Of a stretch of 64,000 bases of DNA, positions 7,607-17,238 are shown in pieces. Position numbers and translations under genes: made by a program. Origin of the DNA: Oleispira antarctica RB-8 (GTDB lineage: Bacteria > Pseudomonadota > Gammaproteobacteria > Pseudomonadales > Oceanobacteraceae). Positions within the stretch are counted from its first letter, which is position 1. Every line of letters begins with the position of its first letter. The stretch covers positions 4,215,531 through 4,279,530 of the forward strand of contig FO203512.1 of the NCBI GenBank assembly GCA_000967895.1. The letters run 5' to 3'. The notes under the pieces were generated by a model. The model saw only the letters and a program-made list of their open reading frames with translations. It had not been told where the DNA came from and searched no databases.

Positions 7607-8878
7607 ATGAAAAACACACAGCGTAATTTATTAGCTCTCGCCATTAGCCAGGTTTTAATTTTCTCACCTTCTGCTTTTGCCGGAGATGGTCATGACCATA
7701 GCCCAGCGGAATTTAAAACTGAAATTCATGATCATCAAAAAGAAATGGGCTACCAAGCTCATAATGAAGAAGGCCACGAAGAAGAGTCAGAACACGACGA
7801 GCATGACGATGGCGATGAACAACACGATCATGCAAAAACAAGTTCAGCAGATGAAGAAGAACACGGCGAAGGCGGTGTAACGCTAAGTGCTCAGCAAATG
7901 AAAATTGCAGGAATTCAATCTACAGTAATTGAACCTTACCAAGTTGAATTTAGCCGCTATGCCCCTGCTGAAATAAAAGCCAATGGTTACACCAGCTACC
8001 TAGCATCACCTCGTGTTGATTCTGTTGTTCTTAAGCGCCACGCCAATCTGGGTGAACACGTAGAAAAAGGCCAGCCTCTTGTTACCTTATTCAGTGAAAC
8101 CGTGGCGGATGCCCAAGCTCAATACTTATCCAATAGTGCTGAATGGAAACGTGTGAGTCAGCTGGGCCGTAAAGCCGTAGGCGACAAACGTTTCATCAGC
8201 GCCAAGGCTGATTACCAAGCGGCCTCTAGTCGCTTATTAGCTTATGGACTGGATGCAGCCTCTATTAAGTCGCTCGGCAAAAACAACCAAGCGCTACTAG
8301 GTGAATACACGCTAAAAGCACAAATCGACGGCGCCGTATTATCAGATAATTTCCATCAAGGTCAGCGCATCAGCGCGGGCACTGAGTTAATGGAATTGGC
8401 TAATGAAACTGAACTTTGGGTTGAAGCACGCTTACCTGCTAACCAAAATTTAACATTGGATAAAGGTACCGAAGCCATTATTAAAGTAGGTACCGAAAGC
8501 TTTGTCGGCACGGTGGCTCAAGAAGCTCATACCATTGATGAAGTAACCCGTACTCGTATCGTTCGCTTATTGGTGAATAACAGCGCTCACCGTTTACACC
8601 CTGGTATGTTTACTGATGTTTATTTTCAGTTTGAAAGCGAACGTCCTGTTATGGCAGTGGACGAAGGCGCTATTTTACGCGGTGCCGATGGTGACTGGAC
8701 AGTTTATGTAGAAGATCATCCAGGCGAATTTTTACCGGTAGAAGTTGAACGCGGCCGGTCTTTTGGTGAGTTACGCGAAATTGTAGGTATTAAGGCAGGC
8801 AGTAAGGTGGTGACTTCCGGAGCATTTTTTGTGGCATCACAAATTGCTAAGGGCGGCTTCGATCCGCACAACCATTAA
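7607..8878 (+). CDS. czcB: RND efflux periplasmic adaptor (CzcB type) with His/Asp/Glu-rich N-terminus
   Basis: This 423-aa membrane-fusion protein links the inner-membrane pump to the outer-membrane channel. A signal peptide ends near SAFA (residue 25). Residues about 26-85 are a strongly acidic and His-rich segment (GDGHDHSPAEF, HNEEGHEEESEHDEHDDGDE), a likely low-affinity divalent-cation sponge. The lipoyl/hairpin region (LKRHANLGEHVEKGQPLVTL) and beta-barrel region (ALLGEYTLKAQIDGAVL) follow, with the membrane-proximal domain near the C-terminus. The His-rich insert, in place of Met clusters, argues for zinc, cobalt or cadmium over copper. Confidence 0.88.
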   Translation: MKNTQRNLLALAISQVLIFSPSAFAGDGHDHSPAEFKTEIHDHQKEMGYQAHNEEGHEEESEHDEHDDGDEQHDHAKTSSADEEEHGEGGVTLSAQQMKIAGIQSTVIEPYQVEFSRYAPAEIKANGYTSYLASPRVDSVVLKRHANLGEHVEKGQPLVTLFSETVADAQAQYLSNSAEWKRVSQLGRKAVGDKRFISAKADYQAASSRLLAYGLDAASIKSLGKNNQALLGEYTLKAQIDGAVLSDNFHQGQRISAGTELMELANETELWVEARLPANQNLTLDKGTEAIIKVGTESFVGTVAQEAHTIDEVTRTRIVRLLVNNSAHRLHPGMFTDVYFQFESERPVMAVDEGAILRGADGDWTVYVEDHPGEFLPVEVERGRSFGELREIVGIKAGSKVVTSGAFFVASQIAKGGFDPHNH

Positions 8879-8930
8879 GATTAACAACTGTCGCAGATAC
8901 AAAGCCAACAGAATTTAAAGAGTAAGAAAT

Positions 8931-11900
8931 ATGTTTAATAAAATGATTGATTGGTCGGTACAAAACCGACTGCTCATAGTAATCGCCTTAGTGGCGCTTA
9001 TGGTGGGTGCCGTATTTAGTATTCCAAAACTAAACTTAGATGCTTTTCCAGATGTAACCAACGTTCAGGTTGTTGTCAATACAGAAGCACCGGGCCTAGC
9101 CGCTGAAGAAGTTGAGCAGCTCATCACCTATCCTATTGAAGCAGTGATGTACGCCCTTCCTGATGTGGAAGAAGTACGCTCTATTTCTAAAACCGGTTTA
9201 TCGGGTGTCACAGTTGTATTCAAGGAAGGCACCGATATTTATTTCGCACGCCAGTTAGTTTTTGAACGCTTACAAGCGGCCAAAGAATTAATTCCTAATG
9301 GTGTTGGTATTCCTTCTATGGGACCTAATACTTCGGGTCTTGGCCAGATATACCAATACCTATTGGTTGCTGATGAGAAATACACCAATACTGAAGGTTA
9401 TTCGGTAATGGATTTACGCAGCCTGAATGACTGGGTTGTGAAGCTATTAATTATGCCTGTTGATGGCGTCACTGACATTTTGTCTTTTGGTGGTGAAGTT
9501 CGCCAGTACCAAGTCAATATCAATCCATCACGTCTATTAGCTTACCAACTGAGCCAGCAAGATATTTCTGATGCTCTCGAGAATAACAACTCGAATGTCG
9601 GTGGTTGGTATATGAATCGCGGCCAAGAACAATTGGTTATTCGCGGCACGGGTTGGTTATCGTCAGATAAGAAAGGCCTTGAAGAAATTCGTCAGATTCC
9701 AGTAAAAACAGTGGCTGGCGTAGTGGTCACTATTAATGATGTTGCTACCGTATCGCTAGGCAGCGAAATCCGCCAGGGCGCGGTAACGATGAGTACAAAA
9801 GATGCTGAAGGTAACGTTAAAAATCTAGGTGAAGTCGTTACTGGCATTGTCTTAAAACGCATGGGCTCGAATACTAAATCAACCATTGATGGTATCAATC
9901 AGCGTGTTGAGTTAATTAATCAAGCCTTACCCGAAGGTGTACGTTTTCAAACTACTTACGACCAAGCAGATTTAATCACTAAAGCTGTTGAGACCGTTGT
10001 TAATGCTTTGTTATTGGCCTTCGTTTTTATCGTGATTGTATTAACCTTATTCTTGATGAACTTGCGCGCGACCTTCTTGGTATTAGTGTCTATTCCGATT
10101 TCAATTGGTATCGCGTTAATGGTGATGTCTTGGTATGGCTTATCGGCGAACTTGATGTCATTGGGCGGTATTGCGGTTGCCATTGGTATGCTAGTGGATG
10201 GCTCAGTGGTGATGGTCGAGAATATGTTTAAACATCTCAATGCGCCCCGCTCTGCTGGTCACGATAGTGAAGACAATGCTGGAAACGACGATGGTATTGC
10301 TTTACGTTTAATGCAAGCAGGCCGAGAAGTTGCACGCCCTATCTTTTTTGCGACGGCCATTATTCTTGTGGTCTTTATGCCGCTGTTTAGCTTTGAAGGC
10401 GTGGAAGCAAAATTATTCCAGCCGATGGCTATCAGCATTATGCTTGCCATGGTCTCTGCCCTTTTGGTGGCGTTAATCATTGTGCCTGCATTAGCCACTT
10501 TCATGTTCCGTGCACCGATTGTAGAAAAAGAAAGCTTCGTATTAAAACCTCTCGATCGCTTGTATCGTCGTGGTCTTACTTGGGCAATGAAGAATGCCAA
10601 AGCCGTGATCGCCATCGCCGTTGGCTTAATTATTTCAGCGCTCGCCTTGGTTCCACTTTTAGGCACTGAGTTTGTGCCTGAATTGGAAGAAGGTACGATT
10701 AACTTACGCGTAACACTCGCCCCCTCTTCTAGCTTGGAAACTGCATTAGACGTTGCACCCAAACTTGAGGCGATGTTACTTGAATTTCCTGAAGTAACTT
10801 ATGCCTTAAGCCGCGTAGGCCGCGCCGAAATTGGTGGTGATCCTGAGCCGGTCAATAACATTGAAATTTTCCTTGGCCTCAAACCTATTCCGCAATGGAC
10901 CAGTGCCGATAATCGCTACGCATTACAGGCGCTTATGGAAGAAAGACTGGAACAGTTCCCAGGCCTGTTATTGAACTTCTCTCAACCGATTGCAACCCGT
11001 GTTGATGAACTTTTATCCGGCGTAAAAGCACAGCTCGCGATTAAGTTATTTGGCAAAGACTTGGATGTATTGGTTGAAAAAGGCCAAGCGATTGAGAAGG
11101 TCGTGAAAACAATTGAAGGGGCTCGCGATGTTGCTATGGAACAAATTGCTGGCGAAGCACAGCTGGTAGTTACTCCTAACCGTCAGCAGCTTTCTCGTTA
11201 TGGTTTAAGCGTAGAAGATTTAATGTCAGTAGTTCGCGATGGTTTGGGCGGTAGATCGGCTGGGCAAATCATTAATGGTAACGAGCGTTATGATATTTAT
11301 GTTCGCCTTGGTAAAGAGTTCCGCAGTGACGAATCGAGTATCTCTGAGTTACGTTTGCAGTCACCAACGGGGGCATGGGTTCGCTTAGGCGATGTTGCAG
11401 AGGTATCTATCGAATCAGGCCCACCACAAGTTCGTCGTGATGATGTTCAGCGTCGCGTCGTGATTCAGGCTAACGTGCAAGGCCGTGATATGGGCAGTGT
11501 TGTTGCCGATATTCGCCAAGCGATTGATCTGCAAGTTGATCTACCAGCAGGTTACTCTGTCGACATTGGTGGGCAGTTTGAAAACCAACAGCGTGCGCAG
11601 GCAAGACTATCGTTGGTGGTACCGGTGTCGTTAGCGCTAATTGCCTTACTACTGTACTTTGCTTTCTCTTCTGTTGGCCAAGCGATGCTAATTTTGGTGA
11701 ACGTTCCATTGGCCGTTATTGGTGGTATTTTCTCTTTATATATTTCTAACCAGTATTTATCAGTGCCTAGCTCGGTCGGATTTATTACCCTATTCGGGGT
11801 AGCGGTTTTAAACGGCGTAGTCATGGTAGAAAGTATTAATCTGAGAGTACGTGAAGCAATGACTCAAGTCGGAGAATCTCTAGAAGATAGAATTCGCAGC

Positions 11901-12140
11901 GCGGCCTATGATGGTGCTATCTCTCGCTTACGTCCGGTATTAATGACGGCGATTACTTCGGCCTTGGGTTTAATCCCTATGCTGCTATCCGATGGTGTGG
12001 GTGCTGAAATTCAAAAGCCACTTGCCAGTGTCATTGTCGGCGGCTTGGTGACGGCAACATTGTTAACACTGTTTGTTTTACCTGTTCTATATCCTTTCTT
12101 TTCTCGTAAGAAGTTGGAGTCTGAACACATAATTAGATAG
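8931..12140 (+). CDS. czcA: Heavy-metal RND inner-membrane pump (CzcA/HME type)
   Basis: This 1069-aa proton-driven pump with twelve membrane segments has the periplasmic porter domains expected for the family (first loop LNLDAFPDVTNVQVVVNTEA). The TM4 signature at residues 417-431 reads AIGMLVDGSVVMVEN. It keeps the central Asp423 and Glu430, but the first Asp of the CzcA-type DFG motif is Ala. The three methionines of CusA-type copper pumps are absent (Asn or Leu at those sites). So copper is unlikely and a divalent cation is favoured, but the exact HME class is unclear. It is the last gene of the czcI-like/C/B/A operon. Confidence 0.88.
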   Translation: MFNKMIDWSVQNRLLIVIALVALMVGAVFSIPKLNLDAFPDVTNVQVVVNTEAPGLAAEEVEQLITYPIEAVMYALPDVEEVRSISKTGLSGVTVVFKEGTDIYFARQLVFERLQAAKELIPNGVGIPSMGPNTSGLGQIYQYLLVADEKYTNTEGYSVMDLRSLNDWVVKLLIMPVDGVTDILSFGGEVRQYQVNINPSRLLAYQLSQQDISDALENNNSNVGGWYMNRGQEQLVIRGTGWLSSDKKGLEEIRQIPVKTVAGVVVTINDVATVSLGSEIRQGAVTMSTKDAEGNVKNLGEVVTGIVLKRMGSNTKSTIDGINQRVELINQALPEGVRFQTTYDQADLITKAVETVVNALLLAFVFIVIVLTLFLMNLRATFLVLVSIPISIGIALMVMSWYGLSANLMSLGGIAVAIGMLVDGSVVMVENMFKHLNAPRSAGHDSEDNAGNDDGIALRLMQAGREVARPIFFATAIILVVFMPLFSFEGVEAKLFQPMAISIMLAMVSALLVALIIVPALATFMFRAPIVEKESFVLKPLDRLYRRGLTWAMKNAKAVIAIAVGLIISALALVPLLGTEFVPELEEGTINLRVTLAPSSSLETALDVAPKLEAMLLEFPEVTYALSRVGRAEIGGDPEPVNNIEIFLGLKPIPQWTSADNRYALQALMEERLEQFPGLLLNFSQPIATRVDELLSGVKAQLAIKLFGKDLDVLVEKGQAIEKVVKTIEGARDVAMEQIAGEAQLVVTPNRQQLSRYGLSVEDLMSVVRDGLGGRSAGQIINGNERYDIYVRLGKEFRSDESSISELRLQSPTGAWVRLGDVAEVSIESGPPQVRRDDVQRRVVIQANVQGRDMGSVVADIRQAIDLQVDLPAGYSVDIGGQFENQQRAQARLSLVVPVSLALIALLLYFAFSSVGQAMLILVNVPLAVIGGIFSLYISNQYLSVPSSVGFITLFGVAVLNGVVMVESINLRVREAMTQVGESLEDRIRSAAYDGAISRLRPVLMTAITSALGLIPMLLSDGVGAEIQKPLASVIVGGLVTATLLTLFVLPVLYPFFSRKKLESEHIIR

Positions 12141-12180
12141 ACGTAATATTTCAGTTACTACCATGCACTTAACAAATAAG

Positions 12181-12208
12181 AATAGATAGCGCGCAGCCGC
12201 TATTTATT
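12181..12208 (+). terminator. Hairpin after czcA, possible terminator
   Basis: An 11-bp imperfect stem (AATAGATAGCG against CGCTATTTATT) with a six-base loop sits 40 bases past the czcA stop. There is no strong T-run after it. A second short hairpin, GCCGC-AAA-GCGGC followed by TTTGTT, lies at 12343-12361. Either could end the operon. Confidence 0.4.
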
Positions 12209-12440
12209 CGAGTTGTTGAGCGAGTCCGGGGCAAGGTAGAATTAAAGCCCATATTTACTAGATATAATAAATAATGTTGATGTTGATGTTGATGAAGCTA
12301 CTCTAGCATCAAGATATGTGCGAAATCCTGTATGTTATATTTGCCGCAAAGCGGCTTTGTTCAGTAATATATTGTGACAGAGGTTTTGCATCACTCCGTC
12401 ATGTTAATAATTATCAAATAATCTTAAGGTGCTTAATAAA

Positions 12441-13349
12441 ATGTCCTCTAACCACAGTCATTCACATACCCCTACTAATGAGAATGGAGATACTAGTTCT
12501 AAGCGAATCGCGTGGGTATTTTTTCTAAATTTTGCATTCACAGTCATCGAATTTATTGGTGGCTGGCTAACTAATAGTACAGCAATCATGTCAGACGCAG
12601 TACATGATCTAGGGGATACTTTATCCATTGGCAGTGCCTGGATTCTAAACAAGTTGGGTAAGAAAAAAGCAACTGATGATTTCAGTTACGGCTTTCGTCG
12701 TTTATCGCTCTACGGCGCAATGATCAACAGCTTGGTTTTAATTGGTGGCTCTGCTTTTGTTCTTAGCGAAGCGATTCCCCGCTTATTCGACCCTGTAATG
12801 CCTGATGCAACCGGAATGCTAGGACTCGCTATTTTAGGTGTCACGGTAAATGGATTTGCAGCTTATCGACTCAGTGCTGGCCAGAGCTTAAACGAAAAAG
12901 TGCTCAACTGGCATTTACTAGAAGATGTATTAGGATGGGTTGGTGTATTAATTGTATCTATCGTCTTAATGTTCGCAGAATTACCGATTCTTGATCCTTT
13001 GTTATCAATCGCATTTACGTTATTTATTTTGGTTAATGTTTCGCGTAACTTTTGGACGACGTTAAAACTTTTCGCTCAATCAACACCTGATGCAACACTC
13101 GGAAAAAATATTGGTAGTGCATTAAAAGATATAGAAGGTATTAATAATGTTCATCACTTACATCTATGGTCACTGGATGGTGAGAATCACGTTTTAACGG
13201 CTCACCTAACACTGAAAGAAGCGTTGGACTCTTCTGCACAAATGCAGCTTAAAGAACACATAAACACGGCTTTAGAACACTTCCACCTGCAGCACACAAC
13301 AATAGAGCTTGAGTGGCCTGATGAAATCTGCAGAGATGGGTCTATGTAA
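12441..13349 (+). CDS. czcD: Cation diffusion facilitator exporter, CzcD/ZitB type
   Basis: This 302-aa inner-membrane proton/divalent-cation antiporter has a His-rich N-terminus (MSSNHSHSHTPTNENG). Six membrane segments carry the CDF site residues: IMSDAVHDLGDTLS in TM2 (HxxxD) and LEDVLGWVGVL in TM5, where HLLED supplies His and Asp. The C-terminal cytoplasmic domain ends with HHLHLWSLDGENHVLTAHL, as in metal-sensing CDF domains. ATG at 12441 is chosen over GTG at 12429, because AAGG would otherwise overlap the start. It is a full-length classical family member, unlike the two compact transporters in the window. Confidence 0.9.
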   Translation: MSSNHSHSHTPTNENGDTSSKRIAWVFFLNFAFTVIEFIGGWLTNSTAIMSDAVHDLGDTLSIGSAWILNKLGKKKATDDFSYGFRRLSLYGAMINSLVLIGGSAFVLSEAIPRLFDPVMPDATGMLGLAILGVTVNGFAAYRLSAGQSLNEKVLNWHLLEDVLGWVGVLIVSIVLMFAELPILDPLLSIAFTLFILVNVSRNFWTTLKLFAQSTPDATLGKNIGSALKDIEGINNVHHLHLWSLDGENHVLTAHLTLKEALDSSAQMQLKEHINTALEHFHLQHTTIELEWPDEICRDGSM

Positions 13350-13366
13350 ATTTTACGAGAAACCTA

Positions 13367-14427
13367 GATTCAACTCGTAAGTGCAACACAATTATCGGAA
13401 TTAGAAGTAAGCTGGGGTAATCTCTCTGCTTTTCGTTCCGGCAAGAATGATAGGCATTATGAGAAATTACACCCAGCTCACAGAAGAAGAAAGATACCAA
13501 ATTTATGAAGGTATTACATTAGGTTTGACTCAGACAGAGATTGCTGATGATTTAGATGTTAACAAATCAACTATTTCTCGAGAGTTAAAGCGCAATACTG
13601 GCCTACGAGGTTATCGCCCTAGGCAAGCTCAAATCCTATCCGATAGTCGTAAGTTGAACCATTCGTCTCAGCGTATAAATAAACAGCAGTGGGATAGAGT
13701 TGAGGACCTAATAGGGAAAGACTGGAGCCCTGAACAAACCAGTAGCTGGCTAGCATTGAATGAAGATATCAAAATTAGCCATGAGTGGATTTATCTGCAT
13801 ATTTATCAAGACAAGAAGATTGGTGGCGATCTGCATGAACATCTGCGCTGTCAAAAGAAAAGGCGTAAGCGCTAGGGTTCCAATGATCGACGCGGACAGC
13901 TAAAAAACCGAGTATCAATTGATGAGCGCCCCTCTATCGTCGATTTAAAAACTAGGGTGGGAGACTGGGAAGCTGATACCGTTGCAGGCAGGCAAACAGG
14001 CCCACGGTTAGTGACTCTCGTTGAAAGAAACGATTCACCTTAATCGGATTAGCTAAAAATAAAAGTTCTGAGGCCGTTACAGATACTATTCTAGAGATGC
14101 TGATTGGCTATCGTCGCCAAGTTAAAACGATCACCTACGACAATGGAAAAGAGTTCGCAGGTCATGTGGATATTGCAAAGGCGAGTAACTCTAAAGCTTA
14201 CTTCGCCCACCCATATAGCTCTTGGGAAAGGGGCTTAAATGAAAATACAAATGGATTGATTAGGCAGTATTTTCCGAAAGGCTCAGACTTTTCATTGATC
14301 ACAAAAAAAGATGTAAAAACAGTGATGGATAAAATTAATAATCGCCCCAAAAAATGCTTAGGATTTAAAACACCCAATCAGGTATTCTTAGGAATAAATC
14401 CACCTGTTGCACTTACGGGTTGAATTC
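13367..14427 (+). mobile_element. IS30-family insertion sequence, inactive
   Basis: The ends form inverted repeats of about 22 bp: GATTCAACTCGTAAGTGCAA on the left (from 13367) and its near-complement, containing GTTGCACTTACGGGTTGAAT, on the right (14405-14427). The right repeat overlaps the transposase stop codon. The transposase is broken twice, so the element is a fossil. No clear short target duplication is visible. Confidence 0.85.
13459..14423 (+). pseudogene. IS30-family transposase with in-frame stop and frameshift
   Basis: The N-terminal HTH is intact (YTQLTEEERYQIYEGITLGL, then DLDVNKSTISRELKRN). An in-frame TAG at 13873-13875 interrupts a basic stretch (KKRRKR). The frame then continues through VGDWEADTVAGRQTG, the first catalytic Asp region, and breaks near 14036. 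The second part carries TITYDNGKEFAGH and SWERGLNENTNGLIRQYFPK, with the remaining DDE residues. The two lesions make it non-functional unless recoded. Confidence 0.9.
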
Positions 14428-15640
14428 GCGAAGTATAAAACAAGCGGAAATCGCATTACTAAATAATAAATACATCACTGCTTTTTCGTTAACTTTCAAA
14501 GTAACACTATTTGATTAACTGATCGTCGATCTAATCATGCTATTGAATCAAGTTTCTCAAACGTATTCAGCTGCAGTATCCGTGAAATCTGCTGCTTGCA
14601 CTAGGAATCTTCGATTGGAACTTTAAAAAGCATAGTAATAAATAGGTACATACCGCGATCCATATTTGTGTAAGAGCTACATTTTTCTGCAATTTATAAA
14701 CAGATTTATTTTCAGGTTTTGTTTGATCTTATGAAAAACAATTAAAGATTAACACCATTTTTTCTTTTAGAAAACTATAAAAAGATCTTTAAGCGTTTTG
14801 AGATTGGACCTAATATTTTAAGTTATGGATGATCTAGTTTCATTTTTCATACATTGCTTTCGATAGCCATGCGATGACCATTACTTTGATTATAAGGTTT
14901 GCTATAAGAATGAGTTAAAGAAAAAGGCATCGTTTGGTATTCATGTTGCAGACACCCTACCTTGATAAATTTCATCACGCTATGTCCCGCTAATTTAAGG
15001 TAATGAGTAATAGAATCTGTATTAAATACAATGCAATCACAGAATGTATGTGACGCAGACTTAAGCTCGAACTAGTCGCTATACTAAACTATTGTTTTCT
15101 GATTTTACTTTTTCTCGTATAAACCACAACACCAAACCTATTTTGTGGATGATTACCAACCTCACAATACCAACGACATTACGGTCGATATCACCTAATA
15201 AAAGAGTTCTATGCAAGCCAATAATTAATTTAAAACTGTCTTTGCAAAGGCTACTATTGGTTCATATTGAATTTACCCAAGGTAAATATTTAATCGGAGC
15301 ATCGTGACGAATGTAGTTGAGTTTCCAGAAGCTATTTTCGGCTAAAAACTGATCGGCATGGATGTACAGTGTATAGAGTAATAAGGGGGGGGTAAGAACA
15401 GGTTACTTATCATTTTTATATCATTGTGTGATCTCAGATTCACATATGGCAAAACCCAGTTACCTAAATGATTGCCAGTAACACTAGCGCAATCAAGGTA
15501 AACTAGAGGTAATGTTAGCGAAAGAACAGATGAAAAATATTAAAGGTCGAAATAAGTTAATACCCAAGAGTAGAGTCCAACTCTTGGTTTATTACAAAAA
15601 TAAGTTATTAATTAAAATCCGTTACTAGTTATAAAAGCGA
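14428..15640. other. About 1.2 kb AT-rich DNA without recognisable genes
   Basis: No open frame here has a convincing start, ribosome-binding site or protein-like composition. A 71-codon frame at 15092-15307 lacks these features. A run of eight G lies at 15385-15392. The stretch separates the dead IS30 element from the second cadR module and is probably decayed DNA. Confidence 0.5.
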
Positions 15641-15671
15641 CGCCAGTATTCTTCAATATCGAATACTGGCG
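15641..15671 (-). terminator. Hairpin downstream of cadR
   Basis: A perfect 11-bp stem (CGCCAGTATTC and GAATACTGGCG) with a nine-base loop lies 14 bases past the cadR stop on the minus strand. It is followed on that strand by TCGCTTTT. It is a plausible intrinsic terminator with a weak U-tract. Confidence 0.6.
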
Positions 15672-15684
15672 ATTATTGATAGGT

Positions 15685-16077
15685 TTATTTACCAGACAAG
15701 TCTTGCAAAATACCACAATTTTCTACGATTTGATCTCTACTACATTTTGATCTTAGTTTAATTAGCGACGCTTTCAATTTTTCTAGCTCGCTCATGCGGA
15801 AACCGATTTGTACTATATGTTTGTCAAGTAAAAAATTAACTGCTTCACATTGAATTTCCGGTAACCGCTTTAAATCGAGTAGCAGCTTGATTTCAGCAAG
15901 TGTAATATCCAGATTCCGGCAGCGTTTAATGAAAGCTAATTGCTCCAGATTGCTTTTATCATAAAGTCGGTAATTGCCATCACTACGTTTTGGAGCAGTT
16001 AATAACCGCTCCTTTTCATAGAAACGAATTGACTGCACTGAGCAGCCAGTCAACTTTGATAGTTCGCCTATTTTCAA
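15685..16077 (-). CDS. cadR: Cd(II)/Pb(II)-responsive MerR-family regulator CadR/PbrR type, copy 2
   Basis: This 130-aa regulator has an N-terminal winged helix (MKIGELSKLTGCSVQSIRFY), a dimerisation helix around residues 80-112, and the metal-binding cysteines of the CadR/PbrR subgroup at Cys77, Cys112 and Cys121 (LRSKC then VENCGIL). TTG at 16077 is chosen because AAAAGGGG lies just upstream and the reading starts with the conserved KIGEL; the longer open frame upstream would cross the promoter. It is divergent from the transporter at 16155, with the operator between them. It should repress without metal and activate with Cd or Pb. Confidence 0.88.
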   Translation of the reverse strand: MKIGELSKLTGCSVQSIRFYEKERLLTAPKRSDGNYRLYDKSNLEQLAFIKRCRNLDITLAEIKLLLDLKRLPEIQCEAVNFLLDKHIVQIGFRMSELEKLKASLIKLRSKCSRDQIVENCGILQDLSGK

Positions 16078-16093
16078 GTAAACCCCTTTTGTA

Positions 16094-16124
16094 TTGACTC
16101 TATAGCTACTACAGAGTTTAAACT
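16094..16124 (+). promoter_or_regulatory. MerR/CadR-type promoter and operator, copy 2
   Basis: TTGACT (16094-16099) and TAAACT (16119-16124) are 19 bp apart. The inverted repeat at 16097-16117 has arms ACTCTATAG and CTACAGAGT around CTA. This is one mismatch from perfect, whereas copy 1 at 129-149 is perfect. Confidence 0.83.
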
Positions 16125-16154
16125 CATTCACATGGATAAAACAAGGTTTATATA

Positions 16155-17054
16155 ATGAATGAAACGTGTAATGGACCATGCCAAAAATCGCCTGCGGAGT
16201 TAGAAATAAATACTCCCGAAGACAACGGGTCTTTTGACAAAATATTTACTAGTGAATATAACGTCCCAAAGATGGACTGTCCTTCTGAAGAACGTTTGAT
16301 TCGATTAATATTCGATAGCATTGAGCCACCAGTAGGCCTGCTGTTCGATATTCCAGAGCGCAAAGTTAGGGTCTTTCATGATGGTAATTTGGATGAGATA
16401 ACGTTAAAAATTGAGTCCTTAGGATTTGGCGCAAAGTTAAGTTCAACACAGAAAAGTTGTGATAAAGAGATTTCTAAAGCAAAGGCATTTGCAAAAGACA
16501 ATGAAGCTCAAGAAACCAGAATACTAATGTGGTTACTTGTCATTAACGCTAGTATGTTTATGATTGAAATAGTCGTGGGTTGGACTGCCCAATCGGCTGG
16601 ATTGATTGCCGATTCTCTCGATATGTTTGCGGATGCTGCTGTTTATGGCATGGCACTCTTTGCCGTTGGTCATAGTATAAAAATGAAGCTTCGCGCGGCG
16701 CATTTATCGGGTTGGTTACAATTAATTTTAGCCCTGGGAGCACTGAGCGAAGTACTCAGACGTTTCGTATTTGGGAGCGAACCTGTTTCAACACTCATGA
16801 TGGGATTTGGTTTGGTTGCTTTGATAGCTAATGTTACTTGCTTAATGCTGATTTTTAAAAACAAAGAGGGCGGCGCTCACATGAAAGCCAGTTGGATTTT
16901 CTCAGCGAATGATGTCATTGCTAATTTGGGCGTAATTTTAGCGGGTTTTCTGGTTGCTTGGACGGGATCAAGATACCCAGATTTAGTCGTTGGCTTAATT
17001 ATAGGCGTAATAGTTCTCAACGGCTCACGTCGTATATTACAATTAAAATCCTAA
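16155..17054 (+). CDS. CDF-like cation transporter with N-terminal metal-binding region, copy 2
   Basis: This 299-aa paralogue of the protein at 188-1087 has the same length and is nearly collinear. The N-terminal soluble part contains KMDCPSEERLIR; the transmembrane part contains IADSLDMFADA and SANDVIANLG. Most differences fall in the soluble linker (residues about 85-125) and in the first ~30 residues. It is controlled by the adjacent CadR promoter. It probably exports Cd, Pb or Zn; having two copies may raise dosage or split specificity. Confidence 0.8.
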   Translation: MNETCNGPCQKSPAELEINTPEDNGSFDKIFTSEYNVPKMDCPSEERLIRLIFDSIEPPVGLLFDIPERKVRVFHDGNLDEITLKIESLGFGAKLSSTQKSCDKEISKAKAFAKDNEAQETRILMWLLVINASMFMIEIVVGWTAQSAGLIADSLDMFADAAVYGMALFAVGHSIKMKLRAAHLSGWLQLILALGALSEVLRRFVFGSEPVSTLMMGFGLVALIANVTCLMLIFKNKEGGAHMKASWIFSANDVIANLGVILAGFLVAWTGSRYPDLVVGLIIGVIVLNGSRRILQLKS

Positions 17055-17087
17055 CCATTGGAAAATGTAAATGAAAATTTCCAATCC

Positions 17088-17171
17088 ATGACTTTTAATT
17101 TAGTCATTGTTGCGGCGCTGCTAATTGGAACCGGTCTTTGGCACTTCATATCAGTAAAAAAGAGGGGTTAG
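17088..17171 (+). CDS. Possible 27-aa single-membrane-segment protein
   Basis: ATG at 17088 opens a short frame: a hydrophobic segment LVIVAALLIGTGLWHF, then a basic tail SVKKRG and a stop at 17171. It follows the transporter by 33 bases on the same strand. The composition is that of a small membrane peptide, but no clear Shine-Dalgarno precedes it. An 8-bp inverted repeat (ATTGGAAA and TTTCCAAT) lies just upstream. Confidence 0.35.
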   Translation: MTFNLVIVAALLIGTGLWHFISVKKRG

Positions 17172-17238
17172 TTCATTAACGTTTGTCGTTAAAAATACTT
17201 AACCCGTAAAATAACCGCCATCCTGTCCCTACAGATCA

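Noticed and set aside
8931-12140. Second copper pump
   Set aside because: The CusA methionine triad is missing and the adaptor is His/acid-rich, not Met-rich.
12316-12528. 70-codon open frame before czcD
   Set aside because: It overlaps the start of the clear CDF gene in another frame and has no supporting site.
13873-14036. Programmed recoding in the IS30 transposase
   Set aside because: The element has both a stop and a separate frameshift without a slippery heptamer, which fits decay better.
15092-15307. 71-codon open frame in the 1.2-kb gene-poor stretch
   Set aside because: It has no ribosome-binding site, no recognisable family and a non-coding-like composition.
15385-15392. Run of eight G as a phase-variable tract
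   Set aside because: It is not within or just before any recognisable gene.
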